Assembly (NCBI GenBank): GCA_030019485.1
Contig: JASEEW010000058.1
Span: forward strand, 1-10,430
Direction of reading: 5' to 3'
DNA from: Thermoplasmatales archaeon
Lineage (GTDB): Archaea; Thermoplasmatota; JASEFT01; JAUWIS01
Length of the DNA stretch: 10,430 nucleotides
Notes under the pieces: model-generated
What the model was told of the DNA's origin: nothing
Database searches by the model: none
The model's input: only the letters and a program-made list of their open reading frames with translations
Shown: piece by piece, positions 1-6,825 of the stretch
Numbering within the stretch: the stretch's first letter is position 1
Layout: every line of letters begins with the position of its first letter
Program-made: the position numbers and the translations under genes

Positions 1-142
1 TAATCAACACCTTAACAAGCAGTAGAAGGTTGTCCCTTCTTGAGATAAAATCAAAGCATAAAGCATTGCATTCACCTGAAACATAAAAACCAGATTTTGC
101 TAATGTACCCCTTACCTCGTTAATTAATGTCTGTCTCTCCAC
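1..142 (-). CDS. Archaeal HTH-type transcriptional regulator, N-terminal part (COG1395-like), cut by window edge
   Basis: The minus strand has an open frame of 47 codons from a GTG at 142 running off position 1. The protein begins MERQTLINEV and continues with a segment carrying GFYVS, then CFDFISRRDN, then LLLLVKVL. From memory this fits the N-terminus of the archaeal COG1395 putative transcriptional regulators, which carry a conserved FD..(A/S)R(R/K)....LL.K.L block ahead of a central HTH domain. The HTH itself would lie outside the window. No in-frame ATG exists before the upstream stop. GTG is chosen because a perfect TTTATATA box on the minus strand is centred 25.5 nt upstream, as expected for a leaderless archaeal mRNA. 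The gene is divergent from the GMP synthase cluster. DNA binding is inferred from the family and is not visible in this fragment. Confidence 0.62.
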   Translation of the reverse strand, partial: MERQTLINEVRGTLAKSGFYVSGECNALCFDFISRRDNLLLLVKVLI

Positions 143-163
143 AGAAGAGCATTGTCTGGAGAA

Positions 164-171
164 TATATAAA
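164..171 (-). promoter_or_regulatory. TATA box for the leftmost regulator gene
   Basis: The minus strand reads TTTATATA, a perfect match to the archaeal TATA consensus. Its centre is 25.5 nt upstream of the GTG at 142, so transcription would start at or next to the start codon. No SD-like sequence lies between, consistent with leaderless translation. Confidence 0.6.
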
Positions 172-215
172 TGTAATGGTGGTTTTAGCACTGATTAATA
201 TACTGCTCGCAAACT

Positions 216-341
216 ACACGGAACTAAAGTTCCGTGTGTTCGACAATTTTCCGAAAAAAAAATTGTTGAAAGGAAGAACAAAGTTCTTCCGAATTCCAAA
301 TTTGAACTCCGACATCAGGCTTTCTCGAAAGTTCAAATTTG
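216..341. repeat. Row of four consecutive stem-loops in the divergent intergenic region
   Basis: Four inverted repeats follow each other. The first has arms 216-224 and 229-237 (9 bp, loop TAAA). The second has arms 239-250 and 259-270 (12 bp with one G-T pair). The third has arms 272-279 and 283-290 (8 bp, loop AAA). The fourth has arms 297-307 and 331-341 (11 bp, 23-nt loop). Stems one, three and four all have GAAC on the loop-side end of the left arm and GTTC starting the right arm, while their outer pairs differ but still match. The row lies between the divergent promoters and stops before guaAb. Whether it is transcribed is unknown. No known riboswitch or RNA family was recognised. Confidence 0.7.
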
Positions 342-353
342 CAAAAGAACATG

Positions 354-367
354 CAAAAATTAAAATC
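354..367 (+). promoter_or_regulatory. Candidate TATA-like element for guaAb
   Basis: An A/T-only run (AAAAATTAAAAT) is centred about 27 nt upstream of the ATG at 389, where a TATA box for a leaderless mRNA would sit. It is a weaker match to TTTATATA than the other promoters in the window, and the surrounding DNA is AT-rich, so this is tentative. Confidence 0.3.
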
Positions 368-388
368 TCCTTAAAACGTTATCTTATT

Positions 389-1339
389 ATGCCTTTTGAA
401 CCTGAAAAATTTGTAGAAAAAAAAATATCAGAGATTCAAAAGCTGATAAAAGGAAAGGCTGTAATTGCCTGCTCCGGCGGGGTTGATTCCACAACCGCTG
501 CAGTGCTTACAAGCAAAGCAATAGGGAGCAGGCTGACTGCTGTTTTTGTTGATACAGGATACCTCAGAAAAAACGAGCCTGAAAATGTTAAAGAATTATT
601 AAAAGGTTTACAACTAAACCCCAGGTTTGTAGATGCAAAAGAAGAATTTTATGAAGCTTTGAAAGGCGTTGTTGATCCTGAGAAAAAAAGGATGATTATT
701 GGTGAAAAGTTTATAAGGGTTTTTGAAAGAGAAGCAAAAAAGGAAAAGACAGAATACCTTGTTCAAGGCACAATAGCGCCCGACTGGATTGAATCAGGCG
801 GGGCGTTAAGGGATACTATAAAAAGTCATCATAATGTTGGCGGGCTGCCAAAAGAAATGAAACTGAAAATTATTGAACCGTTAAGGGATTTATATAAGGA
901 TGAGATTAGAAAACTTGCGCGATATCTTAAAATACCTGTCTCGGAAAAACAGCCTTATCCGGGACCAGGACTTGCGATAAGAATCATTGGTGAGGCGACA
1001 CCGGAGGCAACAGATATTGTAAGGGAGGCATGTGCCATTGTTGAAGAAGAAATTGAAAATGCTGTGAAAAACAAAAAAATGGGAAAACCATGGCAGTATT
1101 TCGCGGTACTGCTACCTGTGAAAACAGTTGGTGTTCAGGGTGATGTTAGAGCTTATGGTAACACAATAGCAATAAGGGCTGTGCATTCCATAGATGGTAT
1201 GACTGCCGAGTACTCTAAAATACCTAACGAGGTCTTAGAAAAAATTTCTGTAAAAATAACAAACACCCTGAGAGATAAGGTAAACAGGGTTGTTTATGAC
1301 ATTACAAACAAGCCTCCTGGCACGATTGAATGGGAGTAA
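389..1339 (+). CDS. guaAb: GMP synthase subunit B (PP-loop ATP pyrophosphatase)
   Basis: This is the synthetase subunit of the two-part archaeal GMP synthase. It adenylates XMP with ATP and aminates it with ammonia delivered by the glutaminase subunit. The 316-residue protein starts MPFEPEKF. The PP-loop SGGVDS is at residues 29-34. Further conserved blocks are YPGPGLAIRIIGE, the segment around VGVQGDVRAYG, and the C-terminal KPPGTIEWE typical of the dimerisation domain. Length matches archaeal subunit B (about 310). The frame is open back to 152, but that 79-residue extension is not family-like and would run through the promoter of the divergent gene and the stem-loop row, so ATG 389 is chosen. 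No SD is visible, and an AT-rich box sits about 27 nt upstream. It is the first gene of the guaAb-guaAa-purF cluster. Confidence 0.95.
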   Translation: MPFEPEKFVEKKISEIQKLIKGKAVIACSGGVDSTTAAVLTSKAIGSRLTAVFVDTGYLRKNEPENVKELLKGLQLNPRFVDAKEEFYEALKGVVDPEKKRMIIGEKFIRVFEREAKKEKTEYLVQGTIAPDWIESGGALRDTIKSHHNVGGLPKEMKLKIIEPLRDLYKDEIRKLARYLKIPVSEKQPYPGPGLAIRIIGEATPEATDIVREACAIVEEEIENAVKNKKMGKPWQYFAVLLPVKTVGVQGDVRAYGNTIAIRAVHSIDGMTAEYSKIPNEVLEKISVKITNTLRDKVNRVVYDITNKPPGTIEWE

Positions 1340-1346
1340 AAATGAT

Positions 1347-1400
1347 AGTAGTTAGGGACAAGGAGTTAGGGATTCCCTAACTACTGGCTACTAACTACTG
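1347..1400. repeat. Palindromic repeat between guaAb and guaAa
   Basis: The 12-bp arms AGTAGTTAGGGA (1347-1358) and TCCCTAACTACT (1374-1385) are perfect complements. A second copy of GTTAGGGA at 1365-1372 can instead pair with TCCCTAAC at 1374-1381, giving a competing hairpin. The TAACTACTG at the right arm recurs at 1392-1400. Almost the whole intergenic gap is built from direct and inverted copies of the word GTAGTTAG. It could be a dispersed intergenic palindrome or an RNA element between the two genes. The window does not decide. Confidence 0.7.
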
Positions 1401-1419
1401 AACAGATGGAGAAGTGAAA

Positions 1420-1983
1420 ATGAAAGTCTATGTGGTGGATAATGGTGGCCAGTGGACCCATCGTGAATGGCGTGTATTAAAATATTTAGGTGTTGACACG
1501 GAAATCATACCCAATACTACTCCCTGGAAACAGATTGATTCTGAAGGTCTTGTACTTTCAGGAGGCGCTCCGAGGATAGGCACAGAATCAACAAAGCTGG
1601 GAGCAACATCAGAATATTTAGCTAATTTGAACATTCCCATTCTTGCTATATGCGTTGCCCATCAATTCCTTGCTATGAATTTTAACGGTGAGGTTGGTCA
1701 GGCGGAAATACCGGAGTATGGCAAAGTAGAATTAGAAGTAGACTGCGACAACGAGCTTTTCCAAGGATTACCAAAAAAATTCTATGTATGGGAATCCCAT
1801 AATGATGAGGTGAAAAGCGTCACAAAAGATTTTACTGTTTTAGCACATTCTGAGAACTGCAGAATTCAGGCTATAAAATATATGAAGAAACCTTTCTATG
1901 GAGTGCAGTTTCATCCTGAAGTGGAACATACCCAATACGGGTACAAGATTTTTAAAAATTTTTTAGCGTTATGCAGGAAGTGA
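1420..1983 (+). CDS. guaAa: GMP synthase subunit A (glutamine amidotransferase)
   Basis: This class I glutamine amidotransferase subunit hydrolyses glutamine and passes ammonia to subunit B. The protein has 187 residues, the usual size for the free archaeal subunit. The catalytic triad is visible: Cys78 in the nucleophile elbow LAICVAHQ, and His165 and Glu167 in GVQFHPEVEH. The N-terminal MKVYVVDNGGQWTHR and the LVLSGGAPRIG block are typical of GuaA. ATG 1420 is preferred over an in-frame GTG at 1414, because GGAG at 1408-1411 lies 8 nt before the ATG but only 2 nt before the GTG. It follows guaAb after an 80-nt gap filled by a palindromic repeat, and its stop is 5 nt from the purF start, so co-transcription is likely. 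Confidence 0.95.
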   Translation: MKVYVVDNGGQWTHREWRVLKYLGVDTEIIPNTTPWKQIDSEGLVLSGGAPRIGTESTKLGATSEYLANLNIPILAICVAHQFLAMNFNGEVGQAEIPEYGKVELEVDCDNELFQGLPKKFYVWESHNDEVKSVTKDFTVLAHSENCRIQAIKYMKKPFYGVQFHPEVEHTQYGYKIFKNFLALCRK

Positions 1984-1988
1984 AAAAT

Positions 1989-3426
1989 ATGTGCGGAATT
2001 GTTAGCATCATAAATCAAAAATTTTCATCCTTTTATGCGTTTGATGGGCTTAGAACACTTCAGCACAGGGGTGAAGAATCCTGCGGGGCTTCTGATATTT
2101 GATATTTCTGACGGCAAATATAGGGAGCATAAGGATGCCGGTCTTGCAGGTGAGGTTTTTGATGCGGAAAGACTAAAATATCTTAAAGGCTCAGGGGCAA
2201 TTGGCCATACAAGATACCTGACATCAGGAAAGCTTGACAAAGAAGAAATCAAATTAAATGCGCAGCCCTACTATGTGGAATCACCCTGCCTCATAGCAGC
2301 AGTGCATAACAGTCAGTTCACAAACCAGTATGAGATGAAAAAACTGTTGGAAAAAAAGGGAAGATACATAAAAACAGGTGGGGACCCTGAGCCTTTTCTG
2401 AAACTTTTTGCTGAAGAGCTGAATAAACACATAATAAATGATGAAATAAAGGATTCACACATAATCAATGCAGTTAAGGATATTAGAAAAACAACTGATG
2501 GGGGCTACTCGGTCATACTCCTGATAGCAAAAGGCAGGAATGTGAAACTGGTTGGTTTTGCAGGAAGGAAAAAAATTAGACCATTGGTTTATGGCAGGAA
2601 AGGGGAAAGCTGGTGTATTGCATCTGAAACAGCAGTGCTGGATGTGCTTGGTTATGATTACGTTGCAGATGTAAAACATGATGAGGTAATTATCATAAAC
2701 AGGAAAGGGAAAATAAAAAAGATAAAAATTGGTGGTGATGGAAATGCATTCTGCATGTTTGAATGGACGTATTTCTCACGCCCTGACTCGGTGATTGATG
2801 ATGTTGGCGTTTATGATGTCAGGGTCAGACTTGGCAAAATTATGGGAAACAAGGAGAACAAAAAAATAGATGCTGTTGTCCCTGTCCCAAAAAGTGGTTA
2901 TAAATATGCTGAGGGATATGGTCAGGTAACAGGCATACAGCCTGTTGATGCATTATACAAGAATGAATACATTGGAAGGATGTTCATAAGACCGCCTGGT
3001 GAGAGAAAGAAGGTCAAGCAGGTAAAATTAAACCCGATAAAGGGGCAGATAAAAGGGAGGTCTGTTGCACTGATAGATGATTCAATTGTCAGGGGAGAAA
3101 CAATGAAAAGGAATGTTGAACTTCTAAGAAAGGCAGGCGCAAAAGAGGTGCATGTAAGAATAGGTACACCAAAATTTGTGTCACCCTGCTATTACGGGAT
3201 TGACATGGCAACACCTGAGCAGTTCATAGCAAGACACAAAGATGAGGAACAGATAGCCAGATACATTAAAGCAGATTCATTGAAACACCCAAGCATAGAA
3301 GACCTTGTATCTGCGATAGGCAAGCCAAAAAAGGAACTATGCCTTGGGTGCCTGACAGGGCATTATCCAACAAATGTTTCAAAACTGCAGAAAAAACAGG
3401 GAAAAAAAATTAGGCCTTATGAATAA
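1989..3426 (+). CDS. purF: Amidophosphoribosyltransferase, split by a one-base frameshift
   Basis: PurF makes phosphoribosylamine from PRPP and glutamine, the first step of purine synthesis. The start ATG 1989 gives MCGIVSIINQ, with the catalytic Cys2 of N-terminal-nucleophile amidotransferases, then LQHRGEESCG. This frame stops at 2100-2102. The rest of the protein continues in the +1 frame to the stop at 3424-3426. Removing one G from the GGGG at 2085-2088 joins them as EESCG-LLIFDISDG and gives 478 residues, the family length. Downstream are the cysteines expected to hold a [4Fe-4S] cluster (CMFE, SPCYYG, CLGC) and the PRPP loop IDDSIVRGE. The amidotransferase domain is divergent: HNS replaces the usual HNG of the oxyanion site. 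AGGAAG ahead of the ATG is a plausible SD. Sequencing error, true mutation and recoding all remain possible. Confidence 0.88.
2085..2102 (+). other. Frameshift site in purF
   Basis: The reading frame of the PurF N-terminus ends at TGA 2100-2102, while homology continues in the +1 frame. The shift must lie between the end of EESCG and this stop. The GGGG run at 2085-2088 is the simplest indel site. The ATT-TGA at 2097-2102 is an alternative place where a +1 slip would also rejoin the frames. Confidence 0.8.
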
Positions 3427-4719
3427 TCAGAATCTTTTCAGCGGCTTGCTCAAATGTCTTCTTGCGCAAACAGGGACCTCATAAAAACCAGGATTTATTT
3501 TTCTCTCAATTTTTTTTGTTTCTATTTCTTTTGTTTTAACACCGCATCTCCTGCACCTGTAACCCTGAGCTTTTCCTATAGATTTCATTTTTTTATTACA
3601 TTTTGGGCAGACAGGGATGAGTTTCTCATAAACTTCTGCGAGTTTTTCTATTTTTATTTTCTCAACATTAACTGTTAATGGTTTTTCCCTCACACCACCA
3701 AAAACTGTGACAACATCATCCTTCACCAGTTCCCTAACAAGGTTTCTGAAATTTTTTGTTGGCTCATAAGCAGCGCAGTCAATCTGATGATTATTTTCAG
3801 AAATGGGAAATATTACATGACCGCCGATAATTGTTTTTGGTTTTGATACGATTTTTCCTTTTGTAATAACGGAATCATAAGCTTTTGTGTTTCTGATTTT
3901 TTTCCTGACAAGATGCTCATCCGTTCCCTGGTTTGTCTCAAAAATAAGCCATCTTTCAATTTTTTCTGATTTTATTGTTTTCATAGGATTGAGCAAAACT
4001 GTTTTATCCCCCCTGATTCCAAAAAGCACAGGGCATGGGGAAGATGGTGCAATAATAATTTTTTTGTTAATATAATCGTAATTATTGAATGTGAAAGGAA
4101 ATTTTTTATCCATTTTTATCACAGATTCTTCATTTACATTTCGTTCAGAGCCGATTTTTTTCTTTTCCCTGTATGTGATGACTTCGTATGTTTTATCCTT
4201 CGGCCTCCACGCTACCGCAGATGAGGCGCCAATAAGGCCTCTCTTGTTTTTGTATCCATGATAAAGGGCATTGTTTTGCTTCAAAATTTTTTTCACATAA
4301 TCCAGATTTACGATTTTTCTCACAGCATCCCAGTAAAGACCCTGTTCTGGTTTTTTTTCCATGATAACAAATGCAGGGTTTGTGTTTTTATCATCAAAAA
4401 ACGCGTACTTATTCATGATTTTTTCAAGTCTTTTCCCTGCATCATTCATGCTGATATTCCTGTCATTTTTAAATCCTGAGTAACCATAATATTTTTTATT
4501 CTCTATCTCTCCAACCAGAAATTTTTTACCAGCCCCTTTCCCAAATTTTATAGATACCGCGCCGTTCCCTCTTGTTTTCCATGGAATATTGGGATTAAGG
4601 CGCACAAGCCTAGGGTAGCCTATCACATCGTATTCCTGAAACTCTTTAATTATTTCTGTTGCAAGGTATGTTGTGCATCCGCCTTTCACAGAGTCTGTGT
4701 CATCTACGCCAATGTACAT
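3427..4719 (-). CDS. tiaS: tRNA(Ile2) 2-agmatinylcytidine synthetase
   Basis: TiaS attaches agmatine to C34 of the tRNA-Ile CAU anticodon, using ATP, so that the tRNA reads AUA codons. It is archaea-specific and essential in the archaea studied. The 430-residue protein opens with MYIGVDDTDS, the signature of its kinase-like domain, followed by GGCTTYL. IIIAPSSPCPVLFGIRG is another family block. An OB-fold-like stretch around residues 285-360 and a zinc ribbon with cysteines 371, 374, 389 and 392 follow. The C-terminus GFYEVPVCARRHLSKPL is strongly conserved. ATG 4719 is chosen over the TTG one codon upstream because it matches the family start and has a TATA-like box about 27 nt upstream and no SD. 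It is divergent from the cyclophilin gene, and its stop abuts the stop of convergent purF with no gap. Confidence 0.95.
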   Translation of the reverse strand: MYIGVDDTDSVKGGCTTYLATEIIKEFQEYDVIGYPRLVRLNPNIPWKTRGNGAVSIKFGKGAGKKFLVGEIENKKYYGYSGFKNDRNISMNDAGKRLEKIMNKYAFFDDKNTNPAFVIMEKKPEQGLYWDAVRKIVNLDYVKKILKQNNALYHGYKNKRGLIGASSAVAWRPKDKTYEVITYREKKKIGSERNVNEESVIKMDKKFPFTFNNYDYINKKIIIAPSSPCPVLFGIRGDKTVLLNPMKTIKSEKIERWLIFETNQGTDEHLVRKKIRNTKAYDSVITKGKIVSKPKTIIGGHVIFPISENNHQIDCAAYEPTKNFRNLVRELVKDDVVTVFGGVREKPLTVNVEKIKIEKLAEVYEKLIPVCPKCNKKMKSIGKAQGYRCRRCGVKTKEIETKKIERKINPGFYEVPVCARRHLSKPLKRF

Positions 4720-4742
4720 CAAAAAACAGAGATGTTTTTGGC

Positions 4743-4750
4743 CTATTAAT
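4743..4750 (-). promoter_or_regulatory. TATA-like element for tiaS
   Basis: The minus strand reads ATTAATAG here, inside a longer A/T stretch, centred about 27 nt upstream of the tiaS ATG. No SD lies between, consistent with a leaderless mRNA. The match to consensus is moderate. Confidence 0.42.
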
Positions 4751-4767
4751 TATTTATCCTCAAAACA

Positions 4768-4775
4768 TTTACATA
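4768..4775 (+). promoter_or_regulatory. TATA box for the cyclophilin gene
   Basis: TTTACATA differs from the archaeal consensus TTTATATA at one base. Its centre is 25.5 nt upstream of the ATG at 4797, the same distance as at the leftmost gene, again with no SD between. Confidence 0.5.
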
Positions 4776-4796
4776 GTTCTATTTCTATTACAGTTT

Positions 4797-5438
4797 ATGC
4801 CTGAAAAAATCACAAAAAGGGAGCAGAGGATTATTGAGAAACAGAAAAAAATGCAGAAAATAAAAAAGATAGTAATATGCGCAGTCATCATTTGCATAGT
4901 TGTTTCAATATCTGTTTATGCATATATAACAAAGCCTGAAACAAAAACAGAAAAACATAACAGGACTGCGATAATAGAAACAAGCATGGGAACAATAAAA
5001 ATAAAATTATATGAGGACAAAGTGCCAATCACAACTGCGAACTTCATAAAATATGCAAATGATGGTTTCTATAATGGTACAATATTCCACAGGGTGATAG
5101 ATAATTTCATGATTCAGGGTGGTGGTTTTTATCCGAACCTGACACAGAAGACACCAACATATCCCCCAATCAATCTTGAGATAAATTCAGAACTCATCCA
5201 TGTTGATGGTGCGGTAGCGATGGCGAGAACATCTGACCCTAACTCTGCAACAAGCCAGTTCTATATTTGTGACGGTGCTCAACCTTCCTTAGATGGGAAT
5301 TACGCGGTTTTCGCTCAGGTGATTGAAGGAATGGATGTTGTAAGAAATATTGCATCTGTTCAAACGCATACTGAAAACGGCATGAATGATGTGCCTGTTG
5401 ATGATGTGATAATAATTAGTGTTACGATTAGTGAGTGA
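4797..5438 (+). CDS. Membrane-anchored cyclophilin-type peptidyl-prolyl cis-trans isomerase
   Basis: Cyclophilins catalyse cis-trans isomerisation of X-Pro bonds and assist protein folding. This 213-residue protein has a strongly basic N-terminus (residues 1-24), one hydrophobic helix at about 25-44, and a cyclophilin domain from about 57 to the end. The positive-inside rule puts the enzyme domain outside the membrane, where it would act on exported proteins. Active-site residues are visible in FHRVIDNFMIQGG (Arg99, Phe104, Met105, Gln107) and SQFYI (Gln154, Phe155). The tryptophan used by human CypA to bind cyclosporin is Ser164 here, before LDGNYAVF. ATG 4797 is chosen because the open frame further upstream runs back into tiaS without family similarity, and a TATA box sits 25.5 nt upstream. 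The AbrB-like gene follows after 1 nt. Confidence 0.92.
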   Translation: MPEKITKREQRIIEKQKKMQKIKKIVICAVIICIVVSISVYAYITKPETKTEKHNRTAIIETSMGTIKIKLYEDKVPITTANFIKYANDGFYNGTIFHRVIDNFMIQGGGFYPNLTQKTPTYPPINLEINSELIHVDGAVAMARTSDPNSATSQFYICDGAQPSLDGNYAVFAQVIEGMDVVRNIASVQTHTENGMNDVPVDDVIIISVTISE

Positions 5439-5439
5439 T

Positions 5440-5613
5440 ATGATGAAAACTGTTGTTGTTTCACAAAGATTTCAAGTTACGATACCTAAGAGGGCAAGAG
5501 AAAAACTCAACATAACACCTGGTGAAAAGATAGGAGTAATAGAAAAGGATGGAATAATTCATTTAATTTCCATAATTGATACAAGTAAGCCCCTTCGGGG
5601 AAATATATTTTAG
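5440..5613 (+). CDS. AbrB/MazE/SpoVT-type DNA-binding protein, possibly truncated
   Basis: A 57-residue protein forms one swapped-hairpin AbrB domain: VVVSQRFQVTIPKRAREKLN, then ITPGEKIGVIEKDGIIHLI. Such proteins are dimeric DNA binders and often antitoxins of VapBC or MazEF type. Here no PIN or MazF toxin gene follows; the next gene is a convergent transposase. Archaeal relatives are often somewhat longer than this one, so the C-terminus may have been cut by the adjacent mobile element: a CCCC-TTC-GGGG hairpin at 5590-5600 lies within the last codons. The start is ATG 5440, 1 nt after the cyclophilin stop. ATG 5443 and GTG 5431 are alternatives. GTGAT just before the ATG is a weak SD. Translation is probably coupled to the cyclophilin gene. 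Confidence 0.8.
   Translation: MMKTVVVSQRFQVTIPKRAREKLNITPGEKIGVIEKDGIIHLISIIDTSKPLRGNIF
5590..5600. repeat. Short GC-rich hairpin, candidate transposon origin end or terminator
   Basis: CCCC and GGGG enclose TTC, a compact hairpin in AT-rich surroundings, within the last codons of the AbrB-like gene. Read on the minus strand it lies downstream of the transposase stop and is followed by CTTG, like an IS91 oriIS. Read on the plus strand it is followed by AAATATATTTT and might end the cyclophilin-AbrB transcript. Confidence 0.45.
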
Positions 5614-5623
5614 ATAAGTTCAG

Positions 5624-6820
5624 CTAACATCCAACATAACACCAATCATCTATTATCCTACCAAACACTATATCAGGAGGCGGCTTACCCTTGATACGCA
5701 TCACAAAACTCATTACAGAACCACACTTGGGACACCTAACCTCCCGTTTCCTTGGATAATCTTCCAATTTTGTTTGAGTTATACTTACTTGCACAAGGTA
5801 TTTTTTGTATTTTCTCTTCCATTTCCTACAATACGCACCATAATACCTAATCATTTTAAACTGTTTATCTGGAATATGTTGGATTATTGCTCTAATAAAA
5901 TCATCTACAGTCATTGTCTTGTAATGCCTCTTATCTTGATTATCACGATACCAAAAAATTACATTTTTACCATCATAACCACATATCCTACTATTCGCAA
6001 TAGCAGGATGTCTAATGTACCTTCCTACATATCTTGACACCTCCCGTTTTGATGTTATCCTCGTTTCTTTCGGCAAGTATACATAAAAACCATCATACGT
6101 TTTGAATAAATTATTTATTAACGCTGACATCTCTCGTGTTTTTGGTAATGATGATTTGAATCTAGTCAAGACCTGATACTGCCATGTTTTCCTCATTGCC
6201 TTTGCTGGTATAAACTTTTTAGAAACAAAGTTCCCCCACTTATCAAATCCACCTTCAGTCATTAAAACGTGAATATGGGGCTTATATCCCAAACCCCTAC
6301 CAAACGGATGCAATACCACTATCACACCTGCAAGTATTTTCTTTCTTAACACATGAGATAACGTATCATTTATTGCTGATATAGCAGCATCCATCAACAC
6401 CTTCTCCAGATAACGATGCTCACCAATAATAGGCCATAGTTTATCAGGAATGCTCATAACTATGTGCCTATGAGGCACATTAAACATGGCTTTACTCACA
6501 GATTCCGCCCATTTATCAGTATAATTCTTACCACAATTCGAACATAATCTGCTATTACAACCATAAGCAACTACATGTGTTTCATTACATTTTTCACAGT
6601 AATAAACAAAAACATTCCGTGTATCTTCTTTGCATTTGAGCATTTTCTCTACTTCTTCTCTTTCAACATCTCGTATCTCATCCGGATGAAAATAACAAAA
6701 CCTAGCCCAGTTACTATTATCTAAAAATATGTCTTTAACAGAATAATTATTTTTTGAACCTTGAAACCAACTAATTTTTATAGGAGGAGATATATCTACT
6801 TCTTGGATTGGATTAAACAC
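5624..6820 (-). CDS. IS91-like family transposase (HUH, two-tyrosine rolling-circle type)
   Basis: This 398-residue protein carries the IS91-type layout. An N-terminal zinc-binding domain has Cys75, Cys78, Cys88, Cys93 and Cys96. The HUH metal-binding motif is His182-Ile-His184 in KPHIHVLMTEGG. Two catalytic tyrosines are spaced by three residues, Tyr264 and Tyr268, in SRYVGRYIRHPAI. A further cysteine pair CPKC (363, 366), perhaps with Cys394 and Cys398, closes the protein. Such enzymes nick at the origin end and move single strands by rolling-circle replication, without inverted terminal repeats. The frame is intact. The start is GTG 6820: an in-frame TAG lies two codons upstream and there is no earlier ATG. 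No SD or strong TATA box was found. It is convergent with the AbrB-like gene, 10 nt apart. Confidence 0.85.
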   Translation of the reverse strand: MFNPIQEVDISPPIKISWFQGSKNNYSVKDIFLDNSNWARFCYFHPDEIRDVEREEVEKMLKCKEDTRNVFVYYCEKCNETHVVAYGCNSRLCSNCGKNYTDKWAESVSKAMFNVPHRHIVMSIPDKLWPIIGEHRYLEKVLMDAAISAINDTLSHVLRKKILAGVIVVLHPFGRGLGYKPHIHVLMTEGGFDKWGNFVSKKFIPAKAMRKTWQYQVLTRFKSSLPKTREMSALINNLFKTYDGFYVYLPKETRITSKREVSRYVGRYIRHPAIANSRICGYDGKNVIFWYRDNQDKRHYKTMTVDDFIRAIIQHIPDKQFKMIRYYGAYCRKWKRKYKKYLVQVSITQTKLEDYPRKREVRCPKCGSVMSFVMRIKGKPPPDIVFGRIIDDWCYVGC

Positions 6821-6825
6821 AATCT

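Noticed and set aside
216..341. Purine riboswitch ahead of the GMP synthase genes
   Set aside because: The hairpins are separate simple stems with no three-way junction or kissing-loop sequences like those of known purine riboswitches.
216..341. CRISPR array
   Set aside because: The palindromes differ in sequence, length and spacing. There are no identical direct repeats with unique spacers and no cas genes nearby.
152..388. N-terminal extension of guaAb back to 152
   Set aside because: It would cover the divergent promoter and the stem-loop row, its sequence is not GuaA-like, and the family start is MPFEPEKF at 389.
2035..3426. Separate 463-residue gene starting at ATG 2035
   Set aside because: Its first residues are PurF coding sequence read in the wrong frame. 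The true N-terminus MCGIV is at 1989 in the neighbouring frame, so this is one frameshifted gene.
4659..4796. N-terminal extension of the cyclophilin
   Set aside because: It overlaps the start of tiaS on the other strand. The TATA box spacing and the basic start followed by a membrane helix support ATG 4797.
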